A DNA stretch of 64,000 nt from assembly GCA_934660915.1 (NCBI GenBank), contig CAKUIF010000002.1, positions 1 through 64,000 of the forward strand, written 5' to 3'. Of this stretch, positions 1 through 8,116 are shown piece by piece; positions within the stretch are counted from its first letter, which is position 1; each line of letters begins with the position of its first letter. A program made the translations under genes and the position numbers. The notes under the pieces were generated by a model that did not search any database, was not told where the DNA came from, and was given only the letters and a program-made list of their open reading frames with translations. This DNA is from an uncultured Olsenella sp. (GTDB lineage Bacteria > Actinomycetota > Coriobacteriia > Coriobacteriales > Atopobiaceae).

Positions 1-75
1 ATTCTGTCCCAAGTTGTGGAGACGCCTTAGCCCGCATCCACAATTTGGGACAGAATCCCCCGTCCCTTTTGTCCC
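1..75. repeat. Long palindromic intergenic repeat, copy 1 (cut by window start)
   Basis: The right arm (45-75, TTGGGACAGAATCCCCCGTC and onward to TTTTGTCCCA) pairs with the truncated left arm at 1-12. The same 30-bp arms recur at 4843-4939 and 6163-6270 with unrelated loops. Non-coding, lying downstream of the GH4 glucosidase gene. Confidence 0.85.
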
Positions 76-80
76 AGAGG

Positions 81-118
81 CCCCGCCCGCGCACTTCTCA
101 CTGCGCAGGCGGGGCCCA
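81..118 (-). terminator. GC-rich hairpin after the glucosidase gene
   Basis: CCCCGCC plus CGCGCA pairs with TGCGCA plus GGCGGGG around a short loop, a few bases after the stop codon of the gene ending at 128. There is no good U-run on the minus strand, so it may be a weak terminator or an mRNA 3' stabiliser. Confidence 0.4.
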
Positions 119-127
119 GGTTCGTCC

Positions 128-1510
128 TTAGTTGAGCTCAGGCCAGAAGCCCTTGTTGGCCTCGATCATGTCATCGAGGACCTCCTTGGCGACCTTCAAC
201 GACGGCACGGTCTTGTTCAGCGTGAAGGCCTTGAGCGCCTTCTCGTAAGACCCCTCGATGGTGGCCTCGACCACGAGCTTCTCGGAGTTCAGCTGCTGCA
301 TCATGAGACCCTGCTGGAACAGCGGGATGTTGTCGCGGCTGATGACCTCGGGGCCGTTCTTGCCGATGTAGGCGGGCAGCTCGACCATGGCGTCGTAGGG
401 CATGTTGGGGATGGCGCCCTTGTTCTGGCAGATGACCAGGAAGCGCTGCTTGGTGTCGTTCTTCAGGGCAATTGCCAGGTCGGCGATCCAGTCGCCGTGG
501 CTGCCCGCGTAGAACGTGCTCTCGTCGATCTCACCGGTCTTCTCGTAGTGGTCGATGCCGTCGAAGAGGTTCTTCTCGCGCGTCTCCTCGACCTCGTTCG
601 CGCGGGTGCGCTCGGGGTTGGAGTGCTCGACGAACTCCTTCTGCTGCAGGTAGTAGTTCAGGTACGTGTTGGGCAGGTACTCCGGGAAGCACTCCATGAT
701 CTCGTACTCGCCCTTCCAGACGTAGTACCAGCTGCCCTTGGTGTGGCGGTTCTGCTCGGGGTGCTCGTCGGCGGTCTCCTCGGGCTTCTTTGCCATGAGC
801 GAGCCCATGCCCTTGAGGTAGGAGTCCGGAAGCAGGATCTGGTGCTCCTTGATGTACTCGCGCAGCTGCGGCAGCACTTCTTCGCCCTTGTGGCGGATCG
901 AGGTGAACCAGCCGAAGTGGTTGAGGCCGAAGTAGTCGTACTCGACGTCCTTCTTGTCGATGTCGAGCGCGGCGCAGACCACGTCGATGATGGCGATGGG
1001 CATGTCGCAGATGTTGATGATGCGGGCGTTCGGGCGCAGCACGCGGCAGCCCTCGGACACGATGGCCGCGGGGTTGGAGTAGTTGAGGATCCAGTAGTCC
1101 TTCTTTGCGTACTTCTCGACGTCGTCGATGAGCTCGACCATGGGGAAGATGGTGCGCATGCCGTAGGCGAGGCCGCCGCAACCGCAGGTCTCCTGGCCGA
1201 CGCAGCCGTGACGCAGCGGGATCTTCTCGTCCTGCTCGCGCATCGCGTAGCCGCCCACGCGCATCTGGGCGAACACGAAGCTCGCGTCGGTGAAGGCGGT
1301 CGCCTTGTCGGTGGTCACCGTGAGCTTGATGTCCAGGCCGAGGTCCTCGTGCAAAATCCAGTCGACCAGCACGCCGATCTTGCGCTGGCGCTCCTCGTTG
1401 ATGTCGTAAAGGCGAATCTCGTCAACCTCGAGCTCGTCCTTGCGAAGGGCGATGGACTTGACGATGCCGGGGGTAAAGGTGGACCCGCCGCCGCACAGAG
1501 TGATAATCAT
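128..1510 (-). CDS. glvA: 6-phospho-alpha-glucosidase, glycoside hydrolase family 4
   Basis: 460-residue GH4 enzyme predicted to hydrolyse phosphorylated alpha-glucosides such as maltose-6'-phosphate in the cytoplasm, using NAD and a divalent metal. The N-terminal dinucleotide loop GGGSTFTPG is at residues 7-15, NYSNP at 143-147, the CDMP motif typical of alpha-specific GH4 enzymes at 168-171 and the metal-binding GLNHFGW at about 195-201. It ends in NKGFWPEL, like Bacillus GlvA. It is the last gene of an operon and starts 3 bases after the stop of the EIICB permease that would import and phosphorylate its substrate. Complete, with no disruption seen. The exact disaccharide is inferred, not shown. 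Confidence 0.93.
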   Translation of the reverse strand: MIITLCGGGSTFTPGIVKSIALRKDELEVDEIRLYDINEERQRKIGVLVDWILHEDLGLDIKLTVTTDKATAFTDASFVFAQMRVGGYAMREQDEKIPLRHGCVGQETCGCGGLAYGMRTIFPMVELIDDVEKYAKKDYWILNYSNPAAIVSEGCRVLRPNARIINICDMPIAIIDVVCAALDIDKKDVEYDYFGLNHFGWFTSIRHKGEEVLPQLREYIKEHQILLPDSYLKGMGSLMAKKPEETADEHPEQNRHTKGSWYYVWKGEYEIMECFPEYLPNTYLNYYLQQKEFVEHSNPERTRANEVEETREKNLFDGIDHYEKTGEIDESTFYAGSHGDWIADLAIALKNDTKQRFLVICQNKGAIPNMPYDAMVELPAYIGKNGPEVISRDNIPLFQQGLMMQQLNSEKLVVEATIEGSYEKALKAFTLNKTVPSLKVAKEVLDDMIEANKGFWPELN

Positions 1511-1513
1511 TTC

Positions 1514-3133
1514 CTACTGCTCCTTCTCGATTGCGTTTTCGACCTTGTCGCGCATCTCGGCGACCTTCATGCCGAAGATGATCTGAATGTCATTGCCGCT
1601 GCGGTTGATTCCGCTGTTGGGCACGTGGTTGATCAGGGTCTCGTCGACGAGGCTCGGGTCCTTGACGTTCACGCGAAGGCGCGTGAAGCAGTTCTCGAGC
1701 TCCTCGATGTTGTCCTTGCCGCCGAGGCCGGCGACCAGGTCGGCGATGCCCGCGTCCACGCCTTCCGCGGGCGCGGCGGAGACGGCGCCCTGCTTGACGG
1801 CGACGGAAGCCGCGGCCTCGCCCTCAGCCACGGACTCGGCGAGCTCGGAGGCCTCCTCGCGGCCGGGGGTGTGGAGGTTGAGCTTCTTGATAAGCACGGT
1901 AAAGAGGAAGAAGTACAGGGCGGCGTCGATGACTCCGAGGACGAGCATCACCGGCCAGTTGGTCTTGTCCACGCCGAGGACGAGGTTGGAGACGACGATG
2001 TTGATGATGCCGCCGGCGGTCGAGGCCGGCACGGAGAGGACCTTGAGCAGGACCACAAAGACGCCGGAGAGGACGGAGTGGATCACGAAGAGCACGGGAG
2101 CCGCGAAGACAAAGAGGAAGTCCATGGGCTCGGTGACGCAGGAGAGCACTGCGGTGATGATCAGCGGGATGATGACCGCCTTGGTCTTCTCCTTGTTCTC
2201 CTTGTACGCGGTGGTGATGAAGGCGAGGCCAATGCCGATGTAGGGCCAGAGGTTGTTGAAGGTGTAGCTGTTGAAGTAGGTGCTGTCGGAGAAGGGCTGG
2301 CCGGTCATCGCCATCTCGGCGACACGGATCGGGTAGGCGCCGGCGATGATCTGATCGCCCATGGCAAGGGTGCCGCCCACGTCAGAGAACTGGAACGGGG
2401 TGTAGACGAGGTGGTGCAGGCCGGTGGGAACGAGCAGCTTGTTGAGCATGCCGTAGATGAACAGGCCGATGTTGCCCGACTCCTTGATGACGCCGGCAAG
2501 GGAGGAGATGGCGCCCTGGACGGGAGGCCAGACGATGCAGAAGCCCGCGCCCATGACCCAGGAGATGAGGATCATGATCAAAAACGGGAAGCGGACGCCC
2601 GAGAACATCGAAAGCGCGATGGGGAACTGCTTGTTGGAGAACTTGTTGAAGATGGCGCCGGTGATGCAGCCGAGGATGATGCCGCCGAAGACGCCGGTGT
2701 CGAGCACCTGGATGCCCATGACGGTGGTCTGGCCGGTGCCGACGAGGCCGAGCATGCCGCCCGCCTCGGCGAGGGAGCCGGTGGCGCTGAGCACGATGTT
2801 GTTGGCCTCAAGGAACAGGAAGAAGGACATCAGGGCGATGAGGGAGGCGTGGCCCTTGTTCTTCTTTGCCATTGCGCCGGCGATACCCACGCAGAAGATG
2901 ATCGAGAGGTTGTTGATGATGAACATCAGGGACTGGTAGACAACGGCGCCCACGAGCTGGAACGGGCCGGAGCCGAGCACGGGGATCATCGCGCAGATGG
3001 TCTTGTTGGTAAGGATGATGCCCACGATGAGCAGGATGCCGGCAACCGACAGGTACATCATCGGCTGAACGATCGACTTCGCGAACACCTCCAAGGCGCC
3101 TTTGAAGTTGGGCTTCTTCTTTTCTGTGGTCAT
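1514..3133 (-). CDS. glvC: PTS alpha-glucoside-specific EIICB permease
   Basis: 539-residue membrane permease of the glucose/maltose PTS family. About ten hydrophobic segments form the IIC domain (residues 1 to about 420, with the substrate-site motif PTGLHHLVYTPF in the middle). An Ala/Glu-rich linker joins it to a IIB domain whose phosphorylated cysteine is in ENCFTRLRV (Cys about 482). It takes phosphate from the separate EIIA encoded two genes upstream and delivers a phosphorylated alpha-glucoside to the GH4 enzyme directly downstream. Start chosen at ATG 3133 because of the AAGGAAGGGAG ribosome site just upstream. Substrate class inferred from the GH4 neighbour. Confidence 0.92.
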   Translation of the reverse strand: MTTEKKKPNFKGALEVFAKSIVQPMMYLSVAGILLIVGIILTNKTICAMIPVLGSGPFQLVGAVVYQSLMFIINNLSIIFCVGIAGAMAKKNKGHASLIALMSFFLFLEANNIVLSATGSLAEAGGMLGLVGTGQTTVMGIQVLDTGVFGGIILGCITGAIFNKFSNKQFPIALSMFSGVRFPFLIMILISWVMGAGFCIVWPPVQGAISSLAGVIKESGNIGLFIYGMLNKLLVPTGLHHLVYTPFQFSDVGGTLAMGDQIIAGAYPIRVAEMAMTGQPFSDSTYFNSYTFNNLWPYIGIGLAFITTAYKENKEKTKAVIIPLIITAVLSCVTEPMDFLFVFAAPVLFVIHSVLSGVFVVLLKVLSVPASTAGGIINIVVSNLVLGVDKTNWPVMLVLGVIDAALYFFLFTVLIKKLNLHTPGREEASELAESVAEGEAAASVAVKQGAVSAAPAEGVDAGIADLVAGLGGKDNIEELENCFTRLRVNVKDPSLVDETLINHVPNSGINRSGNDIQIIFGMKVAEMRDKVENAIEKEQ

Positions 3134-3242
3134 GGCGTTTACTCCCTTCCTTCTTTCTTTCCTTTGGTAGAGCCTGCGTAAAAGCTAGAAGTGCCCACGG
3201 CAAAGCCTGCGGCCCCACCTTTGAAACCTATGAGCGGGCACG

Positions 3243-4103
3243 CTATGCCCGGGGCCCGGGTTCCCCAAGCAAGTTAACAATGTGATATGCGAGATAGCTC
3301 TTCTCGGCATCGGTCACGCTCACGCCATAGGAGGCGAGCAAGTGATCGGCTATAGCCTCTGAGCACGAGAAAGCCTTCGGATAGTTGTTTCGCTCTATCA
3401 AGAAGAGCACGTCATCCTGCGCCTGGCCGGCCTTGGGGTCGAGCGCGCGCTGTGCAAAGAACTGCAGGTGGCGGACGAAGCGCTCGTAGGGCAGCGACGT
3501 GTCGTCGAGGGTCGTTGCGTAGCGGTCGGAGACGATGGCAAGGACGTCGCGCACGAGCTGGACCGAGACGATGAGACGGTCGGCGCGCTGCGGCATGGTG
3601 GCGTTCACGATGTGCAGGGTGATGAAGCCCCGCTCCTCGTCGCTCATCTGAATGCCCAGGTAATCCTTGATGATCTGGAGCGCGCGGCCGGCAAGCCCGT
3701 ACTCCTTGCGGTAGAACTGCTGGATCTCGAGGAGCAGCGGGTTGTCGCAGGGGACGCCCTTGCGCTCGCGGTCGAGGGCGAGGGTGATGTGGTCGGCGAG
3801 CGCGATGAGGATCGTGTCGTCGACGTTCACGTCGAGCTTTTCGCGCAGCATCTCGACGATGTCCTCGGAAATCGCCAGGTTGATGGCGGGGATGGTCTCG
3901 ATCAGGCTGGACAGCCGATCGAGGGCACGGGCGTCGTTGGCCGTGGACTCGCACAAGGCGTAGGTCTTCTCGACGGAGGAGGAGTCGACGACGTCGCCGG
4001 CGTGGCGGCCAAAGCACAGGCCCCTGCCGATCACAATGAGCTCGGTGCCGTCGTCGGAAGTGACCATCGCGACGTTATTGTTGAAAACGCGCTTGATTAC
4101 CAT
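3243..4103 (-). CDS. BglG/LicT-family transcription antiterminator
   Basis: 286 residues. The N-terminal RNA-binding CAT domain (about 1-55, MVIKRVFNNNVAMV) is followed by two PTS regulation domains with conserved histidines (ADHITLAL, LHIVNA, ADHLLASYG, AYHIVNLL). Known family members bind a ribonucleic antiterminator hairpin and prevent early termination when PTS phosphorylation signals inducer present. It sits between EIIA and EIICB of the alpha-glucoside operon, 18 bases after the EIIA gene. The likely target hairpin is in the leader at 4663-4716. No EIIA- or EIIB-like domain is attached, so this is the small antiterminator class. Confidence 0.9.
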   Translation of the reverse strand: MVIKRVFNNNVAMVTSDDGTELIVIGRGLCFGRHAGDVVDSSSVEKTYALCESTANDARALDRLSSLIETIPAINLAISEDIVEMLREKLDVNVDDTILIALADHITLALDRERKGVPCDNPLLLEIQQFYRKEYGLAGRALQIIKDYLGIQMSDEERGFITLHIVNATMPQRADRLIVSVQLVRDVLAIVSDRYATTLDDTSLPYERFVRHLQFFAQRALDPKAGQAQDDVLFLIERNNYPKAFSCSEAIADHLLASYGVSVTDAEKSYLAYHIVNLLGEPGPRA

Positions 4104-4121
4104 GGCGGTCTCCGTGAGGGT

Positions 4122-4634
4122 CTACTCGGAAAGCCAGCTGACGGGTTCTTTGGCGGCAACGGGGCCGGCGGCGCGCTCGCGCAGCGTGGAGCCCTCGGCG
4201 CGCTCGCACGCGACTACGAAGACCGTGGGGTCGAAGCCGGCGGCGCGGATGGCCGAAAGGTCGATCTTGACGACCGGCTGGCCCGCATCGACGTGGTCGC
4301 CCTGGGCGACGAGCGCCTGGAAACCCTCGCCGTTAAGCTTCACGGTGTCGATGCCGATGTGCACCATGACCTGGGCGGAGCTGTTGTCGGACGAGATGGC
4401 GAAGGCGTGGCCGGTTGGGAAAAGCGCGGCGACCGTGCCGGAAACGGGGGCGAGGATGGTCTCGCCGTCGGGGTCCACGGCAACGCCGTCGCCCATGGCG
4501 CGGCCGCTGAAAACGGGATCTGCGGTTTTCTCCAGGGGAACAAGTTCACCGGAAACGGGGGCGAGGATTTCGAACTCGGAGGCCTTGTCCGCCTGCTCGC
4601 GAGCGCCGCCCATCAAACGAGAAAAGAAGCCCAT
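4122..4634 (-). CDS. PTS glucose-family EIIA protein
   Basis: 170-residue cytoplasmic phosphocarrier of the Glc family. The beta-rich core has the conserved pair His76 (TGHAFAI) and His92 (VMVHIGIDTVKL); His92 is the expected phosphoacceptor from HPr. It is the first gene of the alpha-glucoside operon and would feed the EIICB encoded two genes downstream. Start placed at ATG 4634 (MGFFSRL) because a GAAGGGA ribosome site lies just upstream. A longer in-frame start at 4724 would translate through the leader hairpin and is less likely. Confidence 0.9.
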   Translation of the reverse strand: MGFFSRLMGGAREQADKASEFEILAPVSGELVPLEKTADPVFSGRAMGDGVAVDPDGETILAPVSGTVAALFPTGHAFAISSDNSSAQVMVHIGIDTVKLNGEGFQALVAQGDHVDAGQPVVKIDLSAIRAAGFDPTVFVVACERAEGSTLRERAAGPVAAKEPVSWLSE

Positions 4635-4662
4635 ATTGCTTGTCCCTTCATAAATCAAGCCC

Positions 4663-4716
4663 AACCAAGACTTGGTGTACACGCCATTAGCATAGCGACA
4701 CCAAAAGACTTTGGTT
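4663..4716 (-). promoter_or_regulatory. Leader hairpin, candidate antiterminator or operator of the alpha-glucoside operon
   Basis: In the untranslated leader of the EIIA gene, AACCAA...TTGGTGT...CGC on one side pairs with GCG...ACACCAA...TTGGTT on the other, with small internal loops. The inner 29 nt (4674-4702, starting GGTGTCGC and ending TACACC on the minus strand) has the size and asymmetric loops of a LicT/BglG antiterminator RNA. The adjacent ACCAAGTCTTGGT hairpin followed by a weak U-rich stretch could be the competing terminator. Inferred from position beside an antiterminator gene; a repressor operator is the alternative. Confidence 0.4.
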
Positions 4717-4842
4717 AGGCCCACGTCCGAGGGACTCGGTAACCTTCCTCATTTCTTTTTCGAATTCGGATTTTGGCACTCTGGCGCTGCCGTTTCTAGC
4801 ACAACGGCCGAACGGCATGTTTTTCTCGCCGAACGGTAACCC

Positions 4843-4939
4843 TTGGGACAAAAGGGACGGGGGATTTTGTCCCAAGCTGTGGAGGCGTCGACCCCTTTCT
4901 CCATGAGTTGGGACAAAATCCCCCGTCCCTTTTGTCCCA
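4843..4939. repeat. Long palindromic intergenic repeat, copy 2
   Basis: Left arm 4843-4875 (TTGGGACAAAAGGGACGGGG and onward) is the exact reverse complement of right arm 4908-4939, around a 32-nt loop. Each arm also contains a smaller inverted repeat GGGACAAAA...TTTTGTCCC. Same arms as at 1-75 and 6163-6270. Confidence 0.9.
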
Positions 4940-4953
4940 GCTCGTCCTTCTTG

Positions 4954-5064
4954 CCAGCAAAAACTGATCAGCATGGGTAAGTTTTCAAAAACCGGAGGCC
5001 CGCCAACTGGGCTTTTGCGAGTCCGGAGGAAGAAAACAAACTCATGCTGATCAGTTTTTGCTGG
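4954..5064. repeat. 111-bp hairpin repeat, single copy in window
   Basis: CCAGCAAAAACTGATCAGCA at 4954 is mirrored exactly by TGCTGATCAGTTTTTGCTGG ending at 5064, with further pairing inside (GTTTTC/GAAAAC). The arm size and short AT-rich ends suggest a MITE- or REP-type element. No coding capacity. Confidence 0.8.
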
Positions 5065-5097
5065 AAAGAAGGGCGCTACGCCCGACTGGTCGCTCTC

Positions 5098-6003
5098 CTA
5101 CTTGCCGTAGCTCTCGTCAGCAAGCACGTCCTGGAACATGCCGACGTACTTCTCGGGACGCCAATCGGTACCGTCGACCGCGGGGTTGTGCTTGTAGAGG
5201 AAGCGCGTGGCCAGTGAAAGGTCGATCGTCGCGGTGTACATGGCCTCCTCGTCGGCGCCTTCCGCGGTGAAGGGCATACCGGCGTAGTAATGCGGCTCCC
5301 AGGTCTTTGCGGACGGACCCAGGATGGAGCTGCCGCCCCAGAAGTAGTTGTCCTTGTCGAGGCCGCCGAGGTTGGACGACACGATGAAGATGCCCTCGCG
5401 GATGCACTGCGCGCGCAGCGTGTCGTCGCCCAGGCACTTGCCGTGGCAGTGCGCGAGCGCCGTCGAGTTGATGTACAGACGACAGCCCTTGGCCACGTAG
5501 TAGTCCATGAGCTCGGGGAAGCAATACGTGTCGTAGCAGATGGCGCAACCGATCGGGCCCCACGGGGTGTCGAGGATGAAGGGCTTATCGCCGCGCGTCG
5601 CCCAGTTGGGCTCGGGCGCCGGCAGGTGCATCTTGTGGTAGTCGCCGGCCAGCCCCTCGGGCGTGAAGATCGCGAGGCCGTTGTAGATGGTGTCGGGCTT
5701 CTGGGCATCCTTGATCGGCATGCCCATAACCACGTACAGGCCGAGTTCCTTGGCAAGCTCGGCGACCTTATTGGTCGAGGGGCCCGGGACGGTCTCGGCG
5801 AGCTTGTACTGCATCTTTTCCTCGAGCGGCTTTTCGGCCTCGTCATCGTAGGCGGTGAGCGCCATCTCGGGGAACACCACGAGGTCGGAGCCTTTCTTCT
5901 TTGCCGCCTTCATGTAGCCCAAGATCCTGTTGAGGTTCTGTTCCTTCTGGCCCCACATGGGTCGGAGCGTTACGGTCGACACAGTGATGATGTCCTCGTA
6001 CAT
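5098..6003 (-). CDS. Nitrilase-superfamily carbon-nitrogen hydrolase
   Basis: 301 residues. The Glu-Lys-Cys triad of the superfamily is visible: Glu46 in VVFPEMALT, Lys124 in DYHKMHLP and Cys156 in GCAICYDTY. It would hydrolyse a nonpeptide C-N bond (amide or carbamoyl) in the cytoplasm. Closest in motif layout to aliphatic amidase or N-carbamoyl amidohydrolase branches, but the substrate cannot be told. Start taken at ATG 6003 (MYEDII) with GAAGGGAG upstream; an in-frame extension to 6096 is arginine-rich and looks untranslated. Monocistronic, flanked on both sides by palindromic repeats. Confidence 0.88.
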   Translation of the reverse strand: MYEDIITVSTVTLRPMWGQKEQNLNRILGYMKAAKKKGSDLVVFPEMALTAYDDEAEKPLEEKMQYKLAETVPGPSTNKVAELAKELGLYVVMGMPIKDAQKPDTIYNGLAIFTPEGLAGDYHKMHLPAPEPNWATRGDKPFILDTPWGPIGCAICYDTYCFPELMDYYVAKGCRLYINSTALAHCHGKCLGDDTLRAQCIREGIFIVSSNLGGLDKDNYFWGGSSILGPSAKTWEPHYYAGMPFTAEGADEEAMYTATIDLSLATRFLYKHNPAVDGTDWRPEKYVGMFQDVLADESYGK

Positions 6004-6320
6004 TTTGATGCTCCCTTCGTAGGCGACTGCCGCGATGACCGCGCGGCACGTGTTTGTTTTACGCCGCGCGTCGCGCACCGAGCCGCGCGGTCGCAAAGAG
6101 TTTTCACAGCGTCACGCGAGCGCAACCAACCGGCGCGCGAGTCGATACCGGCAAGAAACGCGCGGGGTTGGGACAAAAGGGACGGGGGATTTCGTCCCAA
6201 ATTGTGACGGCAGGAGGAGGGGTCTCCATAATTTGGGACGAAATCCCCCGTCCCTTTTGTCCCAACCCCGTATGCGCCGCCATAATGGAGGCAAGAAACC
6301 CACCCGAAAGCGAGGATGCC
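6004..6320. other. Divergent intergenic region
   Basis: Separates the minus-strand hydrolase from the plus-strand DUF3825 gene and contains the third palindromic repeat. Promoters for both genes should be here, but I cannot point to clear -35/-10 boxes. Confidence 0.5.
6163..6270. repeat. Long palindromic intergenic repeat, copy 3
   Basis: Arms CGGGGTTGGGACAAAAGGGA (6163 onward) and its reverse complement ending at 6270 pair over 38 bp around a 32-nt loop. This copy has TTTCGTCCC where copy 2 has TTTTGTCCC, changed in both arms, so pairing is kept. That points to compensatory change or arm conversion. Confidence 0.9.
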
Positions 6321-8090
6321 ATGAACGCGGAGCCCGCGCCGCTGACCGAGGAAGACCGCCAGACCATCGAGCTGGCCCTTGGGACCGACACCTACAAGGC
6401 CAAGCCCGTGCCGCAGGAGATCTACTCCGAGCTCGGCCCGGACTTCCTCAGGTTTGTCACCGTGCCGTACAAGCTGCGGGAGGTCATCGCGCAGCTCTAC
6501 GACGAACCCGACTACCTCGAGCGCCTCGTCGGCGACTGGGCCTACGCCTTCAAGGTCCGCGCGCTTCGCATGTTCAACGAGAAGACCGTCACCTTCCCGA
6601 CCAGAAACCTCAGGGCCAACGGCCTTCCGCTCGAGGTCTCCATCAGCCGCAGCACACGCGCCGACACCAGGCCGTGGTACATCTCGTTCATCCCCAGCCT
6701 CGAGAGCGTGCGCAAAAGCCGCGACAAGGACCCGTTCAGCTCGCTGCCGGAGGCAACCGACCCCCTGCCGCCGCTGCCCGCCGAGGCGTTCGAGGCGGCG
6801 CGCGACTCCGAGGACTACCTCGACTCGCCGGTGCCGGAGGACGTGATCGCGGAGCTCGCCGAGGGCGGCCGTGACTTCACCGACCTCGTGTGGACGCCCG
6901 AAAAGCAGCTCCAAAAACTGGCCGCCTGCACGAAGGCCAGCGTCGACCTCAAGGCCCTGCTGAACCGCGATTGGGACCACGCCCTCAGCACCCGGACCCT
7001 GCGCTACTTCGACGGCAAGGTGAGCTTCCCGCTCAGCTGCCTTCGAGATGACGACGAGACCCTGGTCGAGGCCACCATCAAGCGCGACCGCGACGCGCAG
7101 ATCCCCGGCTCGAAGCCATGGGTCCTTCTCTTCATCGACAGCCGCGCCCGCCAAAAAGAGAAGCCCGGCGAGCTCTTTGGAAAGTGGGCGCACATCGGCG
7201 ACTGGAACAAGATGCTCGCCTCGCTCGCCGAGATGGCCCTGCCCGAGCAGTGGAGCTTCGACTACGAGGAGGACGCCTACCCCATCCTGGGCAGCTACCT
7301 CACCTACACCTTCTACCGGCTTGATTACGAGGGCAAAGTCCTCGAAAACGCCGAGAAGGGCATCGCCGCGTTCAACACGGGGCTTGTGGACAAGACCTAC
7401 GAGGCGATCTACGCGTGCTTCTCGCCGACCACGTTCGGCTCCGCGCCGTGGCACTTCGAGGAGTTCTGCAAGGCCGGCTCCAGGCAATGGGGCAAGAAGC
7501 TCGTGAGCACCTTTAACCCGCTCCCCCAGCGCGCGGCGTACTTCAGCCGCAAGGAGGACCTGCTGTTCGACGGGCAGCGACCGCTGCAGCGCGACGCCGA
7601 CCACATCCTGCTGGACAACATCGGGCGTCTGCCGTACGAGTTCCTCGAGGAGGAGCTGCGCGGAAACAACGCCGCGCTCGAGGCGCTGGACCGCGTCGAG
7701 CGGGCCGAGACCACCGGCGCGCGGTCGGTCGCGCTGCAGGACCTGCGCGACGAGATCGAGGCCGACGCGCGCACCAAGCGCCGCCTGGTCAACCGGCTCG
7801 ACGACGCCATCGAGCTCGCGCAAAAGCGCGTCGAGTGGAACTTCAAGACCGCGGTGCCCGCCTTCTACCCGACGAAGAACTCGATGAGCCTCTTGCTGCC
7901 GCTCGACCTCACCGACGACGAGAAGCCCGACGTCGCGCTCGTGGTCGAGCTGGTCGAGTCGGGCGCCTACCTGGGCCAGACGATCCTGACGATGAACATG
8001 GCTTACAACAACGCGCGCCTCATCAGCCGGCCCGACAGCGATTGGCTGAACACGTCGATTCGCGAGGGCCAGGTCGCGGACCTCGACTAG
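6321..8090 (+). CDS. DUF3825-domain protein
   Basis: 589 residues, cytoplasmic, no membrane segments. Two related N-terminal modules (about residues 15-110 and 185-290) both read DWAYAFKVRALRMF / DWDHALSTRTLRYF followed by FP..LR, an internal duplication. The C-terminal half contains the DUF3825 region (FNTGLVDKTYEAIYACF ... WHFEEFC ... AYF... through ALVVELVESGAYLGQTIL...AYNNARLI). Members of this family often sit next to RNA-binding or mobile functions, but the role is unknown. Start set at ATG 6321 with GAGGAT upstream; an in-frame ATG at 6285 is possible. It is the last gene before the attachment-site region. Confidence 0.8.
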   Translation: MNAEPAPLTEEDRQTIELALGTDTYKAKPVPQEIYSELGPDFLRFVTVPYKLREVIAQLYDEPDYLERLVGDWAYAFKVRALRMFNEKTVTFPTRNLRANGLPLEVSISRSTRADTRPWYISFIPSLESVRKSRDKDPFSSLPEATDPLPPLPAEAFEAARDSEDYLDSPVPEDVIAELAEGGRDFTDLVWTPEKQLQKLAACTKASVDLKALLNRDWDHALSTRTLRYFDGKVSFPLSCLRDDDETLVEATIKRDRDAQIPGSKPWVLLFIDSRARQKEKPGELFGKWAHIGDWNKMLASLAEMALPEQWSFDYEEDAYPILGSYLTYTFYRLDYEGKVLENAEKGIAAFNTGLVDKTYEAIYACFSPTTFGSAPWHFEEFCKAGSRQWGKKLVSTFNPLPQRAAYFSRKEDLLFDGQRPLQRDADHILLDNIGRLPYEFLEEELRGNNAALEALDRVERAETTGARSVALQDLRDEIEADARTKRRLVNRLDDAIELAQKRVEWNFKTAVPAFYPTKNSMSLLLPLDLTDDEKPDVALVVELVESGAYLGQTILTMNMAYNNARLISRPDSDWLNTSIREGQVADLD

Positions 8091-8116
8091 GCAAGAAGGG
8101 CTCTTCCTGGCACGCG

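Larger units (their letters stand above)
4635..5097. other. 463-bp intergenic region with two hairpin repeats
   Basis: Holds the operon leader at its left side, then the 97-bp and 111-bp palindromic repeats. No reading frame here has coding character. Confidence 0.7.

Noticed and set aside
14..3181. A 1055-codon plus-strand open frame over the glucosidase and permease genes
   Set aside because: It is the mirror of two well-supported minus-strand genes in high-GC DNA; the translation is Val/Asp/Gly/Leu-rich with no domain, and the true genes have all expected motifs.
3134..3242. A second antiterminator target between the LicT-type gene and EIICB
   Set aside because: Only weak pairing (GCCCACGGC..GCCTGCGGC) and no U-run; the upstream leader at 4663-4716 is a better candidate.
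5970..7823. 617-codon minus-strand open frame opposite the DUF3825 gene
   Set aside because: Antisense shadow; it crosses the palindromic repeat and lacks any recognisable domain, while the plus-strand frame has the DUF3825 pattern.
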